Shown: one piece after another, positions 33,986 through 42,414 of the stretch
How positions within the stretch are numbered: position 1 is the stretch's first letter
Layout: each line of letters starts with the position of its first letter
DNA from: Paenibacillus sp. yr247
GTDB lineage: Bacteria; Bacillota; Bacilli; Paenibacillales; NBRC-103111
DNA: 64,000 nucleotides
Reading direction: 5' to 3'
Assembly (NCBI RefSeq): GCF_900103825.1
Contig: NZ_FNIF01000018.1
Coordinates: 1-64,000 of the forward strand
Notes under the pieces: model-generated
Told to the model about the DNA's origin: nothing
The model's database searches: none
Seen by the model: the letters and a program-made list of their open reading frames with translations, nothing else
Position numbers and translations under genes: made by a program

Positions 33986-35179
33986 CTATTTTTTTTGTTT
34001 ATAAAAGGATAGGATGCGCTGCGCAGGAAGCTGTGCCTGCGCTTTGAGTTCTTCGATGGCGGCGCGGCTGGACGCCGCCCAGGCCTCTTTGCCGTCGAGA
34101 AGGCGCTGCGCTTCCTCGAGTAAAGCATTGGCATCGAAGCGAGCTGTCGATGCCGCGGCTTTCATGCCAAGCCTATGGAGGAACTGGTCGATCTTCGGAT
34201 CGTACGAGATGCCCACCATAGGCACGAACTGCGAGGCTGCATAAATCAAAGAATGCAGCCTCATCCCGATCAGCAGGTCGCAGTCTGCGACCTGCGCGAG
34301 CATATCCTGCGGATGGGCGATGCCTCGCACCATCTCCACCCGCGACCCGTGATCGCCGAGGCGGTCGATCACGAACTGAGACGCCACCTCATCCGAGGGG
34401 AGGTGGAAGGGTAAGAACCGCAGCCGCACGTCCGTGCGGGCTGCGAGCAGCTCTTGCAGGGACCGCGAGAGAGCTTCCAGCTCCGAGCGGTCCTCGTTCC
34501 AGAAGCGGACGGACACGCCTACCGTCCGCACCGCACTATCCGGCGCGAGGTTCGCCGCGCCGCCTGCAACACCACCGGACGCAAGCTTCGCCGCGTCCGC
34601 CGACACGGCCCCGGCCAAGGGCCCAGCCGCATCGCGCGAAGCGCGCAGCGGCAGGCCCATGACCGGGTCAGGCACAACCGCGATGCGCTCCCGCGGGAGG
34701 CGCATCGTCACCAACAGCTCCGCGGACTCCGCATCGCGAACGGACACATACGCGCAGCGCTTGAACACGCTGCGAATCCAGCCGTCAAACATCCGGCGGC
34801 TCACCGGACCAATACCTTGTGAATATATAAAGGTCGGCTTACCTAGCCACTGCGCTATTTTCAATACAGCCAAGTAATATGGGATCGTCTTCGAGCTTGT
34901 AGCGTCTTGCAATAAACTGCCGCCTCCGCTTATTAAGCCATCGGCTTTGCGCAGTGCTCGGAGCAGTGATCCAGGCCTCATTCGATGATAAGCCTGTACT
35001 CCGTACATCGCTGACGTTTTCTCAGGATTAGCCGAAAGGACGATAGGTACTATCTGAACACCTTGTTCTCGACCTTGCTCCTGCAAAGCAAACAAAATCG
35101 ATTGCAGCACGGCTTCATCCCCGCTATTATCAAAGCCATAGTAGCCGGATAGCGCTATTTTGACAACTGAGGAACCCAT
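33986..35179 (-). CDS. csaB: Polysaccharide pyruvyl transferase CsaB
   Basis: CsaB adds a ketal-linked pyruvate from PEP to ManNAc of the secondary wall polymer, creating the ligand recognised by SLH domains. The 397-residue product has the family features SGYYGFDNSGDEAVLQSI near residue 8, LISGGGSLLQD near 85, YSQGIGPVS near 120 and a C-terminal GMRLHSLIYA motif. About 35 extra Ala/Gly-rich residues (about 178-213) sit between the two domains in a very GC-rich stretch, explaining the length above the usual 360-370. ATG 35179 follows AAGGAG by 9 bases and overlaps the upstream gene by 25 bp. Confidence 0.94.
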   Translation of the reverse strand: MGSSVVKIALSGYYGFDNSGDEAVLQSILFALQEQGREQGVQIVPIVLSANPEKTSAMYGVQAYHRMRPGSLLRALRKADGLISGGGSLLQDATSSKTIPYYLAVLKIAQWLGKPTFIYSQGIGPVSRRMFDGWIRSVFKRCAYVSVRDAESAELLVTMRLPRERIAVVPDPVMGLPLRASRDAAGPLAGAVSADAAKLASGGVAGGAANLAPDSAVRTVGVSVRFWNEDRSELEALSRSLQELLAARTDVRLRFLPFHLPSDEVASQFVIDRLGDHGSRVEMVRGIAHPQDMLAQVADCDLLIGMRLHSLIYAASQFVPMVGISYDPKIDQFLHRLGMKAAASTARFDANALLEEAQRLLDGKEAWAASSRAAIEELKAQAQLPAQRILSFYKQKK

Positions 35180-37206
35180 CGCTTCCAACTCCTTGTGATG
35201 ATTTCCAAAGCAAAAATTAGAACAATACCAATTAAAGCGCCAAATACAACGCCATACGTGATACGAATAAGAGAGATGTGGAGCGGTGTATGCAGATGAG
35301 CGAACGTATCTACGATCGAAAGTTGTCCAATAACACCTATGAACATGAGATAAACCGCATTTCGATACCGTACCGCCAAATAAGCGCCTATCAAGAATAC
35401 AGGGTGAGCAAATAAGAATTCCTTCGTCCGAGGTCTTACACCCAGCGTATTCTCCAAGAAGGAACGGAACAGCTTCTCCACCGTGGAGGCTTGTCCTTCA
35501 TTGCCTGTCCGCGATAAATAATAGTAACCCGCCGCTAAAGCTATGCCCGCTACTACGATCCACAATACGCTTATATAGGAAGAAAGCATGCCGCGAACCT
35601 TAGTGGCTTTCTCGCTATAGGTATTATTCTCGCTGAAGAACAGCAGATACAGTCCTACAATCGCGATGGGCAGTAAATGCAGAGCACTTACGCCGCGGAA
35701 CTGCTGAATTACGAGGGAATACGTAATGTGATTCAAAAGAGCAACTTCGAATACAACACCAATGAGCGAGATTAAGGATGTTTTGAGCAGCTGCCACAAG
35801 GCATATACAAAGCCTGATTTCCATTTTGCAGCAGCTCCTGAACGTACAGATCGAATGGCGAGCATCATCGCAACGCTTGGTGCGCAGATCGCTGTCGCTA
35901 GCGCTAGACCTTGTGCGTACAAGTTAGCGGAAAGTGTATGCAGGGCGACTGCTCCCAATACGCCAACTACGAAGAGGAACAATGCCGCCTCCGGTATGAA
36001 GAAAGAGACCGTAAGCACGATTAAGCTAACGCCGCCGATTAAGATGAAAATGCGCGCTATTTTCTGCCAAGCCGTCGATTTTACCGAAAATGCTTCAGCT
36101 GGTCCCAGCGTAAAGCCAGCCTTCTCAATCCGCGGAATCGCTCCGTCTTTCCCTTGTAAGCTTTCATAGAAGGCAGAAAGTGGATCAACCATTTTACCTT
36201 TATCCACGTTCTTTACCGGCTTGGCATTCAGGAAGACCATCCGAATATTGCGATCTTTCACAGCAAGCACAAAGCGATCGGCAACCCCTTGAATGCGGTC
36301 TGCGAGCTCCGTTTTCTTCAGCGGCTCTGTCAGTTTCTCTCCATCTTTCTCAGTAAAGGAATGGAGGCGTACGACATTATAATTCGTTTGTTTAGCTAAC
36401 GTACTGAATCCTTTTTGCGGTTCTTTTAACAGCTCAATCGCCGCTAAACCAATTCCGTTTTTATTTAAAAGATCGGCCATTTTGTTTAAGTTTACATCCG
36501 TATTTTCTTCGGTGTACCCCGGAACTTCATTGCCGTCTACAATAATCCGTTTTACACCAAAATCATGGAGCTGCTTAAGCAAGCGATCCATCTCATTCGT
36601 CACGAAAGGTCGGCGATTGGAGAGGCGGACGACGATCTGGAAGCCTTGATCTTTTAACATTTGTAAAGTCATTGGATCCGGATCCATCGATTTGAGCGAA
36701 GCGTCATCCAAGCTCATCTGGATCACAAGTCCCTTGCGATCTTTGAAGCTCCACGGCTTAGTAGTTACTTTCAGATCAGCGAATGTTTTCACGATAAGCG
36801 GTTCAAACTTCTGCTGGGTCGCACTATCCGCAAATAACACATACGTATAATTCTCGCCAGGAACACCAAACGTTTGAGTCAGCGTCATGGCATCGCGTGA
36901 ATTAAACATTTCGATGCGGCGGCTTTCTTTGAGTTCAGCCAGTGTACTCTCATAAACAGACATAGAGCTGATGCCTGCCGCCTTCATCATCTTCAACTGC
37001 TCGGCCACAAAGCCTTGTGGATTGGCATGAACATCGGAGATGTCCAATAAATCGCGATAATCAAAAACGAATTCCACTTTATTCGCTGAGGTTTCCGTTT
37101 GGTGACGTGTGTAGGCTAATGGCAGCGAGCCAAGCATACCGAGAATAACGAGCCACCATAACACATTTTTTAGAGGATTATTCCATGTTTTATACCACTG
37201 AACCAC
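35155..37206 (-). CDS. DUF5693 family polytopic membrane protein
   Basis: The 683-residue product has one N-terminal membrane helix, an extracellular domain of about 330 residues, and eight or more membrane helices in the C-terminal half. It matches the uncharacterised DUF5693 family, regularly found directly before csaB in Paenibacillus and relatives. The genetic link (25 bp overlap with csaB) suggests a role in making, exporting or modifying the SLH-binding polymer, but none has been shown. GTG 37206 is chosen because AAGGAG lies 8 bases upstream; the in-frame GTG at 37215 abuts it. A dispersed hairpin element ends exactly at this ribosome site. Confidence 0.88.
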   Translation of the reverse strand: MVQWYKTWNNPLKNVLWWLVILGMLGSLPLAYTRHQTETSANKVEFVFDYRDLLDISDVHANPQGFVAEQLKMMKAAGISSMSVYESTLAELKESRRIEMFNSRDAMTLTQTFGVPGENYTYVLFADSATQQKFEPLIVKTFADLKVTTKPWSFKDRKGLVIQMSLDDASLKSMDPDPMTLQMLKDQGFQIVVRLSNRRPFVTNEMDRLLKQLHDFGVKRIIVDGNEVPGYTEENTDVNLNKMADLLNKNGIGLAAIELLKEPQKGFSTLAKQTNYNVVRLHSFTEKDGEKLTEPLKKTELADRIQGVADRFVLAVKDRNIRMVFLNAKPVKNVDKGKMVDPLSAFYESLQGKDGAIPRIEKAGFTLGPAEAFSVKSTAWQKIARIFILIGGVSLIVLTVSFFIPEAALFLFVVGVLGAVALHTLSANLYAQGLALATAICAPSVAMMLAIRSVRSGAAAKWKSGFVYALWQLLKTSLISLIGVVFEVALLNHITYSLVIQQFRGVSALHLLPIAIVGLYLLFFSENNTYSEKATKVRGMLSSYISVLWIVVAGIALAAGYYYLSRTGNEGQASTVEKLFRSFLENTLGVRPRTKEFLFAHPVFLIGAYLAVRYRNAVYLMFIGVIGQLSIVDTFAHLHTPLHISLIRITYGVVFGALIGIVLIFALEIITRSWKRWVPQLSK

Positions 37207-37211
37207 GTTGT

Positions 37212-37268
37212 TCACTCCTTAGATCTTTCCTGCGGAAAGCTTTCTTCGTAAGCATTTGCATATGCTTT
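37212..37268. repeat. Dispersed CTTAGA-hairpin element, copy before the DUF5693 gene
   Basis: The plus strand reads CTCCTTAGA, a TTTCC-TGC-GGAAA hairpin, TTCGTAAGCAT, then ATGCTTTTTT, a second small hairpin with a T run. In minus-strand sense it ends in ATCTAAGGAG, the ribosome site of the DUF5693 gene. Matching copies lie at 57150-57240 (two units) and 21851-21902 (degenerate). Confidence 0.7.
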
Positions 37269-37290
37269 TTTGATCCCTTATACATTCGAA

Positions 37291-37392
37291 AACCCCTTCA
37301 GTTCCTAGGCTCGGGAAATAGGCCAAATGAATGCGGATTTTTTCCATCTATTCATTAGACGACCTATCCCTGACTTAGGTTCTGAAGAGGTT
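37291..37392. repeat. 102 bp imperfect inverted repeat (long hairpin)
   Basis: Arms of about 42 bp (37291-37332 and 37351-37392) pair with a few mismatches and one bulge: AACCCCTTCAG with CTGAAGAGGTT at the ends, GGGAAATAGG with CCTATCCC inside, and AATGAAT with ATTCATT near the loop. It lies 17 bp after the pgm stop codon and 85 bp before the DUF5693 gene. It could be a pgm terminator, a MITE-like remnant or a structured RNA. There is no transposase and no clear target-site duplication. Confidence 0.8.
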
Positions 37393-37409
37393 CAGTTGAT
37401 CCTATTTCA

Positions 37410-39104
37410 TTATCCGTCTACACGGCTAAGCACATACTGAATGATGCCGTCCAGCTTTTGTGCGGCCTCTGGACCTGTGGATCCTTGTACCGCAAAATAA
37501 AATTTAATTTTCGGTTCTGTTCCAGAAGGACGCAAGCAGAACCATGAGCTATCTTCCAGCTTGAACTTCAGCACGTTCTCCAGAGGCAAGCCATCGATCC
37601 CTTGATTATAGTCCAAGGCTTCCGTTACACGGATGCCGTTAATCTCAGCGGGCGAATTCGTTCTCCATGCTTCCATGATTCGCCCGATTTGTTCCACGCC
37701 GTCTTTTCCTTTAAGCGTTCTTGATTCAAGCTTTTCCAAAAAGTAACCAAAGGATTCGTATAGCTCCTGCAGCACTTCATATAGTGTCTTGCCTTGCTTC
37801 TTATAATAAGCCGCAGCTTCAGCGATCAGCATCGCTGCTATGACCGCATCTTTATCTCGGGCATAGTCCCCAGCCAAATAGCCATAGCTCTCTTCGTAAC
37901 CGAACAGGAATGTGTGTTCACCATTTTGCTCGAACTGGGACATTTTCTCCCCAATATATTTAAAGCCTGTTAACGTATTTAAAGTAGGAACACCATAATG
38001 ATTAGCGATAACAGCGCCCATTTCACTCGTTACGATCGTTTTGATGACAACGCCGTTCGCTGGCAGTGTTCCACGCTCTTTCAAGCTTGATAATAAATAA
38101 TTAGCGATGAGTGCACCTGACTGATTACCTGTCAGAACCACATACTCACCGTTCGGATCCTTGACAACGGCGCCCATGCGATCGGAATCCGGGTCGGTTC
38201 CGATAATAATATCGGCATCATAATCTTTGGCCTGTGCGATGGCAAGTGTAAAAGCTTCCCGTTCCTCAGGGTTCGGAGATTTAACAGTCGAGAACTGTGC
38301 ATCCGGCAGCTCTTGCTCAGCAACAACATGTACTTGACCGAAGCCTACAGCTTTCAGCACCTCGCGAACCGGCACATTACCCGCTCCATGCAGCGGAGTA
38401 TAGATGATGCGGAAATCATCGCTGATCTGCTTAATCACTTCCGGATTCTGACTAATAGCGGTTACTGCCTCGATGTAGGCTTGATCAAGATCTTCACCTA
38501 ACCAGGAAAGCAGCCCTTGCGCTTCCGCTTCTAGCTGGCTTAATTTCTTCACCTTGTTGAAGGAGTCGATGCTCTGTACTTCCGCGATGACTTGCTCCGC
38601 AAACTTAGGAACGAGCTGTCCGCCGTCTGCTCCATATACTTTATAACCATTGTATTCAGGTGGGTTATGACTAGCTGTAACTACAACACCTGCTGTTGCA
38701 CCTAAGTATCTCACGGCAAAAGAAAGCTGTGGTGTCGCGTGCAGTGTCTTAAAAAGATAAGCCTTAATTCCGTTCCCTGCGAAAACGAGAGCAGATTCTA
38801 AAGCGAACTCTGGCGACTTATGCCGTGAATCATAAGCCAGGACAACGGAAGGACTTGTTACGCCCGTTCCATTCACATATTGTGCCAGGCCTTGGCTTGC
38901 GCGTCCAACGGTATATACGTTGATTCGATTCGTTCCAGCGCCAATCACGCCGCGAAGTCCACCTGTGCCAAATTCGAGATCTTTATAAAAGCGATCTTCA
39001 ATTTCTTTCTCATCTTCTCGAATAGCTTGCAGTTCTTTCTTCGTTTCAGCATCCACTGCTGGATCGTTAAGCCATAGTTGATACTCTGTTTGTACACGCT
39101 TCAT
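37410..39104 (-). CDS. Phospho-sugar mutase (phosphoglucomutase/phosphomannomutase, PgcA-like)
   Basis: This cytoplasmic enzyme interconverts glucose-6-phosphate and glucose-1-phosphate, feeding UDP-sugar synthesis for the wall. The 564-residue product has all four alpha-D-phosphohexomutase motifs: catalytic-serine loop TASHNPPEYNGYKVYG near residue 145, metal loop DPDSDRMG near 310, sugar-binding GYEESYGYL near 400 and phosphate-binding RPSGTEPKIKFYF near the C-terminus. The N-terminus resembles Bacillus PgcA. The start is uncertain: ATG 39104 is 15 bases after AAGGAG, ATG 39119 abuts it, and a CTG lies between at good spacing. The gene starts 35 bases after fabZ. Confidence 0.92.
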   Translation of the reverse strand: MKRVQTEYQLWLNDPAVDAETKKELQAIREDEKEIEDRFYKDLEFGTGGLRGVIGAGTNRINVYTVGRASQGLAQYVNGTGVTSPSVVLAYDSRHKSPEFALESALVFAGNGIKAYLFKTLHATPQLSFAVRYLGATAGVVVTASHNPPEYNGYKVYGADGGQLVPKFAEQVIAEVQSIDSFNKVKKLSQLEAEAQGLLSWLGEDLDQAYIEAVTAISQNPEVIKQISDDFRIIYTPLHGAGNVPVREVLKAVGFGQVHVVAEQELPDAQFSTVKSPNPEEREAFTLAIAQAKDYDADIIIGTDPDSDRMGAVVKDPNGEYVVLTGNQSGALIANYLLSSLKERGTLPANGVVIKTIVTSEMGAVIANHYGVPTLNTLTGFKYIGEKMSQFEQNGEHTFLFGYEESYGYLAGDYARDKDAVIAAMLIAEAAAYYKKQGKTLYEVLQELYESFGYFLEKLESRTLKGKDGVEQIGRIMEAWRTNSPAEINGIRVTEALDYNQGIDGLPLENVLKFKLEDSSWFCLRPSGTEPKIKFYFAVQGSTGPEAAQKLDGIIQYVLSRVDG

Positions 39105-39138
39105 AGTAGTCAGGTTCATCTCCTTTTTATCTATGGGG

Positions 39139-39567
39139 CTATTTATTAGCAAGGGCGAACATAAGTTCACCTTCGACTACCACTTTATCGCCTACCTTGG
39201 CCACAGCTTGACCTTTCACAATGGTTCCTTTTACACGTGTAATCGTCATTTCTAAAGTGAGAGTATCGCCAGGCACGACTTGTTGACGCCAACGAATACC
39301 GTCTGCACCAGCGAATAAACCAATTTTGCCTTTGTATTCTGGCATCGATAGAACGGCCACAGCACCTACTTGTGCCAGAGCTTCTACGATCAGCACGCCG
39401 GGCATAACCGGATAGCCAGGAAAATGTCCTGCGAAGAACGGTTCATTGATGGTTACATTCTTTATACCAACAGCCCTTACGCCTTCTTCGACTTCCAAGA
39501 TGCGGTCAACCAGCAGGAAAGGAGGGCGGTGTGGAATAATCTCTTGAATCTGGTTAATATCTAACAT
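39139..39567 (-). CDS. fabZ: 3-hydroxyacyl-[ACP] dehydratase FabZ
   Basis: FabZ dehydrates beta-hydroxyacyl-ACP in type II fatty-acid synthesis. The 142-residue product is full length with [14 protein letters not shown] near the N-terminus and the active-site helix [20 protein letters not shown] carrying the catalytic His and Glu. ATG 39567 is chosen for the conserved [14 protein letters not shown] start, with GGGAG 11 bases upstream. In Bacillus subtilis fabZ is also near flhOP and mbl, so the neighbourhood is conserved. Confidence 0.95.
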   Translation of the reverse strand: MLDINQIQEIIPHRPPFLLVDRILEVEEGVRAVGIKNVTINEPFFAGHFPGYPVMPGVLIVEALAQVGAVAVLSMPEYKGKIGLFAGADGIRWRQQVVPGDTLTLEMTITRVKGTIVKGQAVAKVGDKVVVEGELMFALANK

Positions 39568-39671
39568 AGCGTGTAGTGCTCCCTTCAAATGGCTTGTATA
39601 AAATACAAGGTAATTACTTACAATAGAGTTGTCCCTTCATTAACTGCAGAAGTGAAGGTTCATATAGGGGG

Positions 39672-39718
39672 GCTTATGTATAGGTCTGTGTCACAGGCTC
39701 ATACATAGGCTCTTTTTT
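39672..39718 (+). other. Hairpin with a plus-strand T run between pgsA and fabZ
   Basis: GCTTATGTAT (39672-39681) pairs with ATACATAGGC (39701-39710) with one mismatch, with an inner CTGTG/CACAG stem, followed on the plus strand by TCTTTTTT. It has the form of a plus-strand terminator, yet no plus-strand gene precedes it. Confidence 0.45.
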
Positions 39719-39730
39719 ACGTTGTAGGAA

Positions 39731-40249
39731 TTATTTAAATTTGGCTCCTCGATTTAATAACAGGAATTGAAAAATATAAATGAAGGAAGTTAAGAAGGAA
39801 ACCCCGATAACAAACCATAAATATGTAATTGCGAAGGTTAACTGAAAAACGATGAAGAGGATTGCGAAATAGTACAGAACGGTCGTTAACTTCCCCATCA
39901 CGTTAGCAGGAACCGTTAATTTACCTCTGAAGTGGAAGAAAGCAGAGCCCATAATCATGCCCAAATCACGAATGAACATCGCCGCAGCTGCTTGCCATGG
40001 AATCATCCCGGAAATGAGAAGGGACAAGATGACCGCAATCATCATGCTCTTATCAGCTAGAGGATCGAGCATGACCCCAACGGGTGTAATCAACCCGCGA
40101 GTTCTCGCTAAATACCCGTCTAGGATATCCGTAAGCCCGGCAGCCAGTAATACAAAAAAGGCAATTTGGATATGGCCAGTAAAAAAGATCACGAGGTACA
40201 CAGGAATTAGAACAAACCTGCTAATGGTGAGCATGTTCGGTATATTCAA
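39731..40249 (-). CDS. pgsA: CDP-alcohol phosphatidyltransferase (PgsA-like)
   Basis: Enzymes of this family condense CDP-diacylglycerol with glycerol-3-phosphate to make phosphatidylglycerol phosphate. The 172-residue integral membrane protein contains the complete motif DILDGYLARTRG followed by G..LDPLADK near residue 40-65, and four to five membrane helices. Translation probably starts at TTG 40249 (MNIPNMLTISR) after AGGAGGGG; an in-frame ATG at 40288 would add 13 polar residues. A second PgsA elsewhere in the genome is possible, so the exact acceptor is inferred. Confidence 0.85.
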   Translation of the reverse strand: MNIPNMLTISRFVLIPVYLVIFFTGHIQIAFFVLLAAGLTDILDGYLARTRGLITPVGVMLDPLADKSMMIAVILSLLISGMIPWQAAAAMFIRDLGMIMGSAFFHFRGKLTVPANVMGKLTTVLYYFAILFIVFQLTFAITYLWFVIGVSFLTSFIYIFQFLLLNRGAKFK

Positions 40250-40319
40250 AGTACCCCTCCTGCGCCTATCATCTGATATCTGGTTCATTTAACCTTCATT
40301 CATTATACAGCTGCTAACA

Positions 40320-40345
40320 CAAAAATAAAACTCCCATAGGGAGTT
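40320..40345 (-). terminator. Intrinsic terminator after the EpuA-like gene
   Basis: AACTCCC-TAT-GGGAGTT followed by TTATTTTTG on the minus strand, 4 bases after the stop codon. It ends the spoIIID-mbl-flhO-flhP-epuA string. Confidence 0.85.
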
Positions 40346-40349
40346 AGAG

Positions 40350-40568
40350 TTAATTCGCAAATACCAGATCGTATAAATGACGCCAAGTGCTCATATGAAA
40401 GATTTCTCCTGCGGGCTGATGGCCAAGCTTGGTGTAACCTACCCATAGACCGATGTAAACGGCCAGCACGCAAAGCACAGGAATACGAATGATTTTGAAA
40501 ATAAGCCATATAATATTGAGCCATTTCGGCCGTGGTTTCTTCTTCGTTGGAGCAGGCTTGTCTGACAT
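40350..40568 (-). CDS. EpuA-like small membrane protein
   Basis: This 72-residue protein has a basic, Pro/Lys-rich N-terminus, one membrane helix (about residues 22-46) and a short C-terminal tail. It fits the EpuA family, which databases often label DNA-directed RNA polymerase subunit beta; nothing here resembles RpoB and that label should not be taken literally. It follows flhP by 26 bases and is closed by a terminator. Function unknown. Confidence 0.75.
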   Translation of the reverse strand: MSDKPAPTKKKPRPKWLNIIWLIFKIIRIPVLCVLAVYIGLWVGYTKLGHQPAGEIFHMSTWRHLYDLVFAN

Positions 40569-40594
40569 CGAGCCCTATCCCTCCTTTTCTACGA

Positions 40595-41470
40595 TCAGGC
40601 GCGTAAATTATTAGCGATATTCATCATCTGATCTGAAGATGTAATAGCCCGGGAATTGAGTTGAAGCGCTCTTTGTACGATGACAAGATCGGTCATTTCA
40701 TCCGAAAGCGTAACGTTGGATTGCTCCAAAAACCCCTGCATCAAGGTAACCCGATTGTTGGTCGTGTCTAAACCTGGGTTTACATCTTGCAAAATGTTTG
40801 CCTTCTCAGCGACGGATAACCCGTTTGGCAGCGCGTAAAGGTTATCTCCGATATCTTGGAGAAGCTGTGGACGTACGACGCGAACTAGCTTGATTCTACC
40901 TAGGTTAAGGGGTGTTGCCGTTGCGTCTTGTTCACTATAACCTTTAATTTCGCCATTCTGTTCAACGACCGGTCGATATCCCTTGGGAATAACGATAGGC
41001 GTGACATCAGCGCCTGATGCATCCTTACCAGAGACGAAGTGACCTTCCTTGGTTGTAAGCACTGTGCCGCCCGTTGCGTCCGGAATTAAGCTGAGTGCAC
41101 CATTACGGGTCCAAGCCTTTTGCTTTTCACCGTTAGCATCTAGCTCACCTGTTTCTACTTCGAAAAGCCCGTCTCCCTGAATGGCAAAGTCAGCTGCATT
41201 CCCCGTGGATTGAATCGGCCCTTGGGACAAATTCGTCTGAATTTGCACCAGCTTCGATCCCCACCCTTGGTTGAAACCAAGCGGAGAGAAGCGCCCTTGC
41301 TGTCGGAACCCTTCCGGTTGCGACTTGACGTTCGTCAGAACGTCCTCGAAGGAGGCTTCCTTCTTCTTAAAGCCGTTCGTATTCACATTCGCTATATTAT
41401 TGGAGAGAATATCCAGCTTTTGCTGTAAGCTGTGCATGGATACCGATGAGTTAATCATGGAATTGTTCAT
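40595..41470 (-). CDS. flhP: Flagellar hook-basal body protein FlhP
   Basis: FlhP and FlhO are rod proteins, related to FlgF/FlgG, that link the MS-ring side of the basal body to the hook in Gram-positives. The 291-residue product has the rod-family N-terminal motif LDILSNNIANVNTNGFKKKE near residue 18, the central NAADFAIQGDGLFEV motif near 90, and the C-terminal helix LSDEMTDLVIVQRALQLNSRAI. It follows flhO by 23 bases. The order mbl-flhO-flhP is the same as in Bacillus subtilis. Confidence 0.93.
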   Translation of the reverse strand: MNNSMINSSVSMHSLQQKLDILSNNIANVNTNGFKKKEASFEDVLTNVKSQPEGFRQQGRFSPLGFNQGWGSKLVQIQTNLSQGPIQSTGNAADFAIQGDGLFEVETGELDANGEKQKAWTRNGALSLIPDATGGTVLTTKEGHFVSGKDASGADVTPIVIPKGYRPVVEQNGEIKGYSEQDATATPLNLGRIKLVRVVRPQLLQDIGDNLYALPNGLSVAEKANILQDVNPGLDTTNNRVTLMQGFLEQSNVTLSDEMTDLVIVQRALQLNSRAITSSDQMMNIANNLRA

Positions 41471-41493
41471 GGCTGGCCCCTTTGCAAGCTAGA

Positions 41494-42390
41494 TTAGACG
41501 CGTCCTACTTCGTTTGCTGCTTTGTCCATACTTTTATCATAAGATTGAATGACCTTCTGATTCGCTTCATAAGCGCGAAGCGCTGACATCATATCAACCA
41601 TACTTTGCGCAGAATCAACATTGGAGCGCTCAATGAAGCCTTGGCGAACCTCGACTTGATCTCCTGCAGCAACCTGTGTAACCGTTGCTTCATCGCCCGG
41701 ATTAATTCGTAACAACCCATTACCTTCACGCAGCAATAAATTCGGATTCTCCGCTCGTGAGAGCATCAATCCTACCGGTTGTCCTGCCGGATTTAAGAGT
41801 GGACGACGACCGTTCCCATCAAGGAACTCACCCTTGTTTGTGACCTTGAAGGAGTGAATCGGCAGACCCGCTCCATCAATCAACAGCAGGGGTTGTCCAT
41901 CTCGGCCTAGCACCGAGTTACCGTTCGCATTAACTAACTGGCCTGTTGCATCTACCGTGAATTTACCGTTCAAGGAATAGCGCTGCTCCCTATCGGCATT
42001 CAGCACCGTAAACAGGGCCTGTGGCTGAAAGGTGCGTTCTCCGTCAGCATTCACGAATTTACCTGAAGTGTCAAAGGTCATGCCTGGCACTTGTATGTTC
42101 GATACAAGGGCAAAATCGAATGGATTTTGCGTTTCCTGCAAGTCACCCTGTGTATGTATGGAGATGTTCTCCTCAGAGAACACACCTAAACTCATCTTCC
42201 CAAGCGGAGCAGGCGAGGCATCTTGTCCACCGCGAATCGTCGAGATGAGCATCTCCGGGAACGAACGAGACAAGGCATTGCCTTGTTTAAAACCCGGGGA
42301 ATTAATATTGGCAATATTATTCGTAATGGTATCGTGTCTTCGCTGTTCGGAAATCATCCCAGCCGCCGCGGTATACAGTCCTCTTAACAT
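41494..42390 (-). CDS. flhO: Flagellar hook-basal body protein FlhO
   Basis: The 298-residue product begins MLRGLYTAAAGMISEQRRHD and carries the flagellar rod motif TITNNIANINSPGFKQGN near residue 22 and a C-terminal AQSMVDMMSALRAYEANQKVI helix, the paired termini that polymerise in rod and hook. The middle is more divergent than in flhP. It begins 24 bases after mbl. A sigma-D-like promoter inside the end of mbl would let it be expressed with late flagellar genes, while read-through from mbl is also possible. Confidence 0.92.
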   Translation of the reverse strand: MLRGLYTAAAGMISEQRRHDTITNNIANINSPGFKQGNALSRSFPEMLISTIRGGQDASPAPLGKMSLGVFSEENISIHTQGDLQETQNPFDFALVSNIQVPGMTFDTSGKFVNADGERTFQPQALFTVLNADREQRYSLNGKFTVDATGQLVNANGNSVLGRDGQPLLLIDGAGLPIHSFKVTNKGEFLDGNGRRPLLNPAGQPVGLMLSRAENPNLLLREGNGLLRINPGDEATVTQVAAGDQVEVRQGFIERSNVDSAQSMVDMMSALRAYEANQKVIQSYDKSMDKAANEVGRV

Positions 42391-42414
42391 GTCTTCACCT
42401 CTTGGGTAGTCTAT

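Noticed and set aside
34014-34877. GC-rich plus-strand open frames opposite csaB
   Set aside because: They arise from the high GC content of the csaB insertion region; the Ala/Arg-rich translations have no motif or start signal.
37291-37392. Insertion sequence or transposon end
   Set aside because: There is an inverted repeat but no transposase, no clear target duplication and no second copy seen in the window.
40350-40568. Annotation as an RNA polymerase beta subunit
   Set aside because: The 72-residue single-helix membrane protein has no RpoB sequence; the database label for the EpuA family is misleading.
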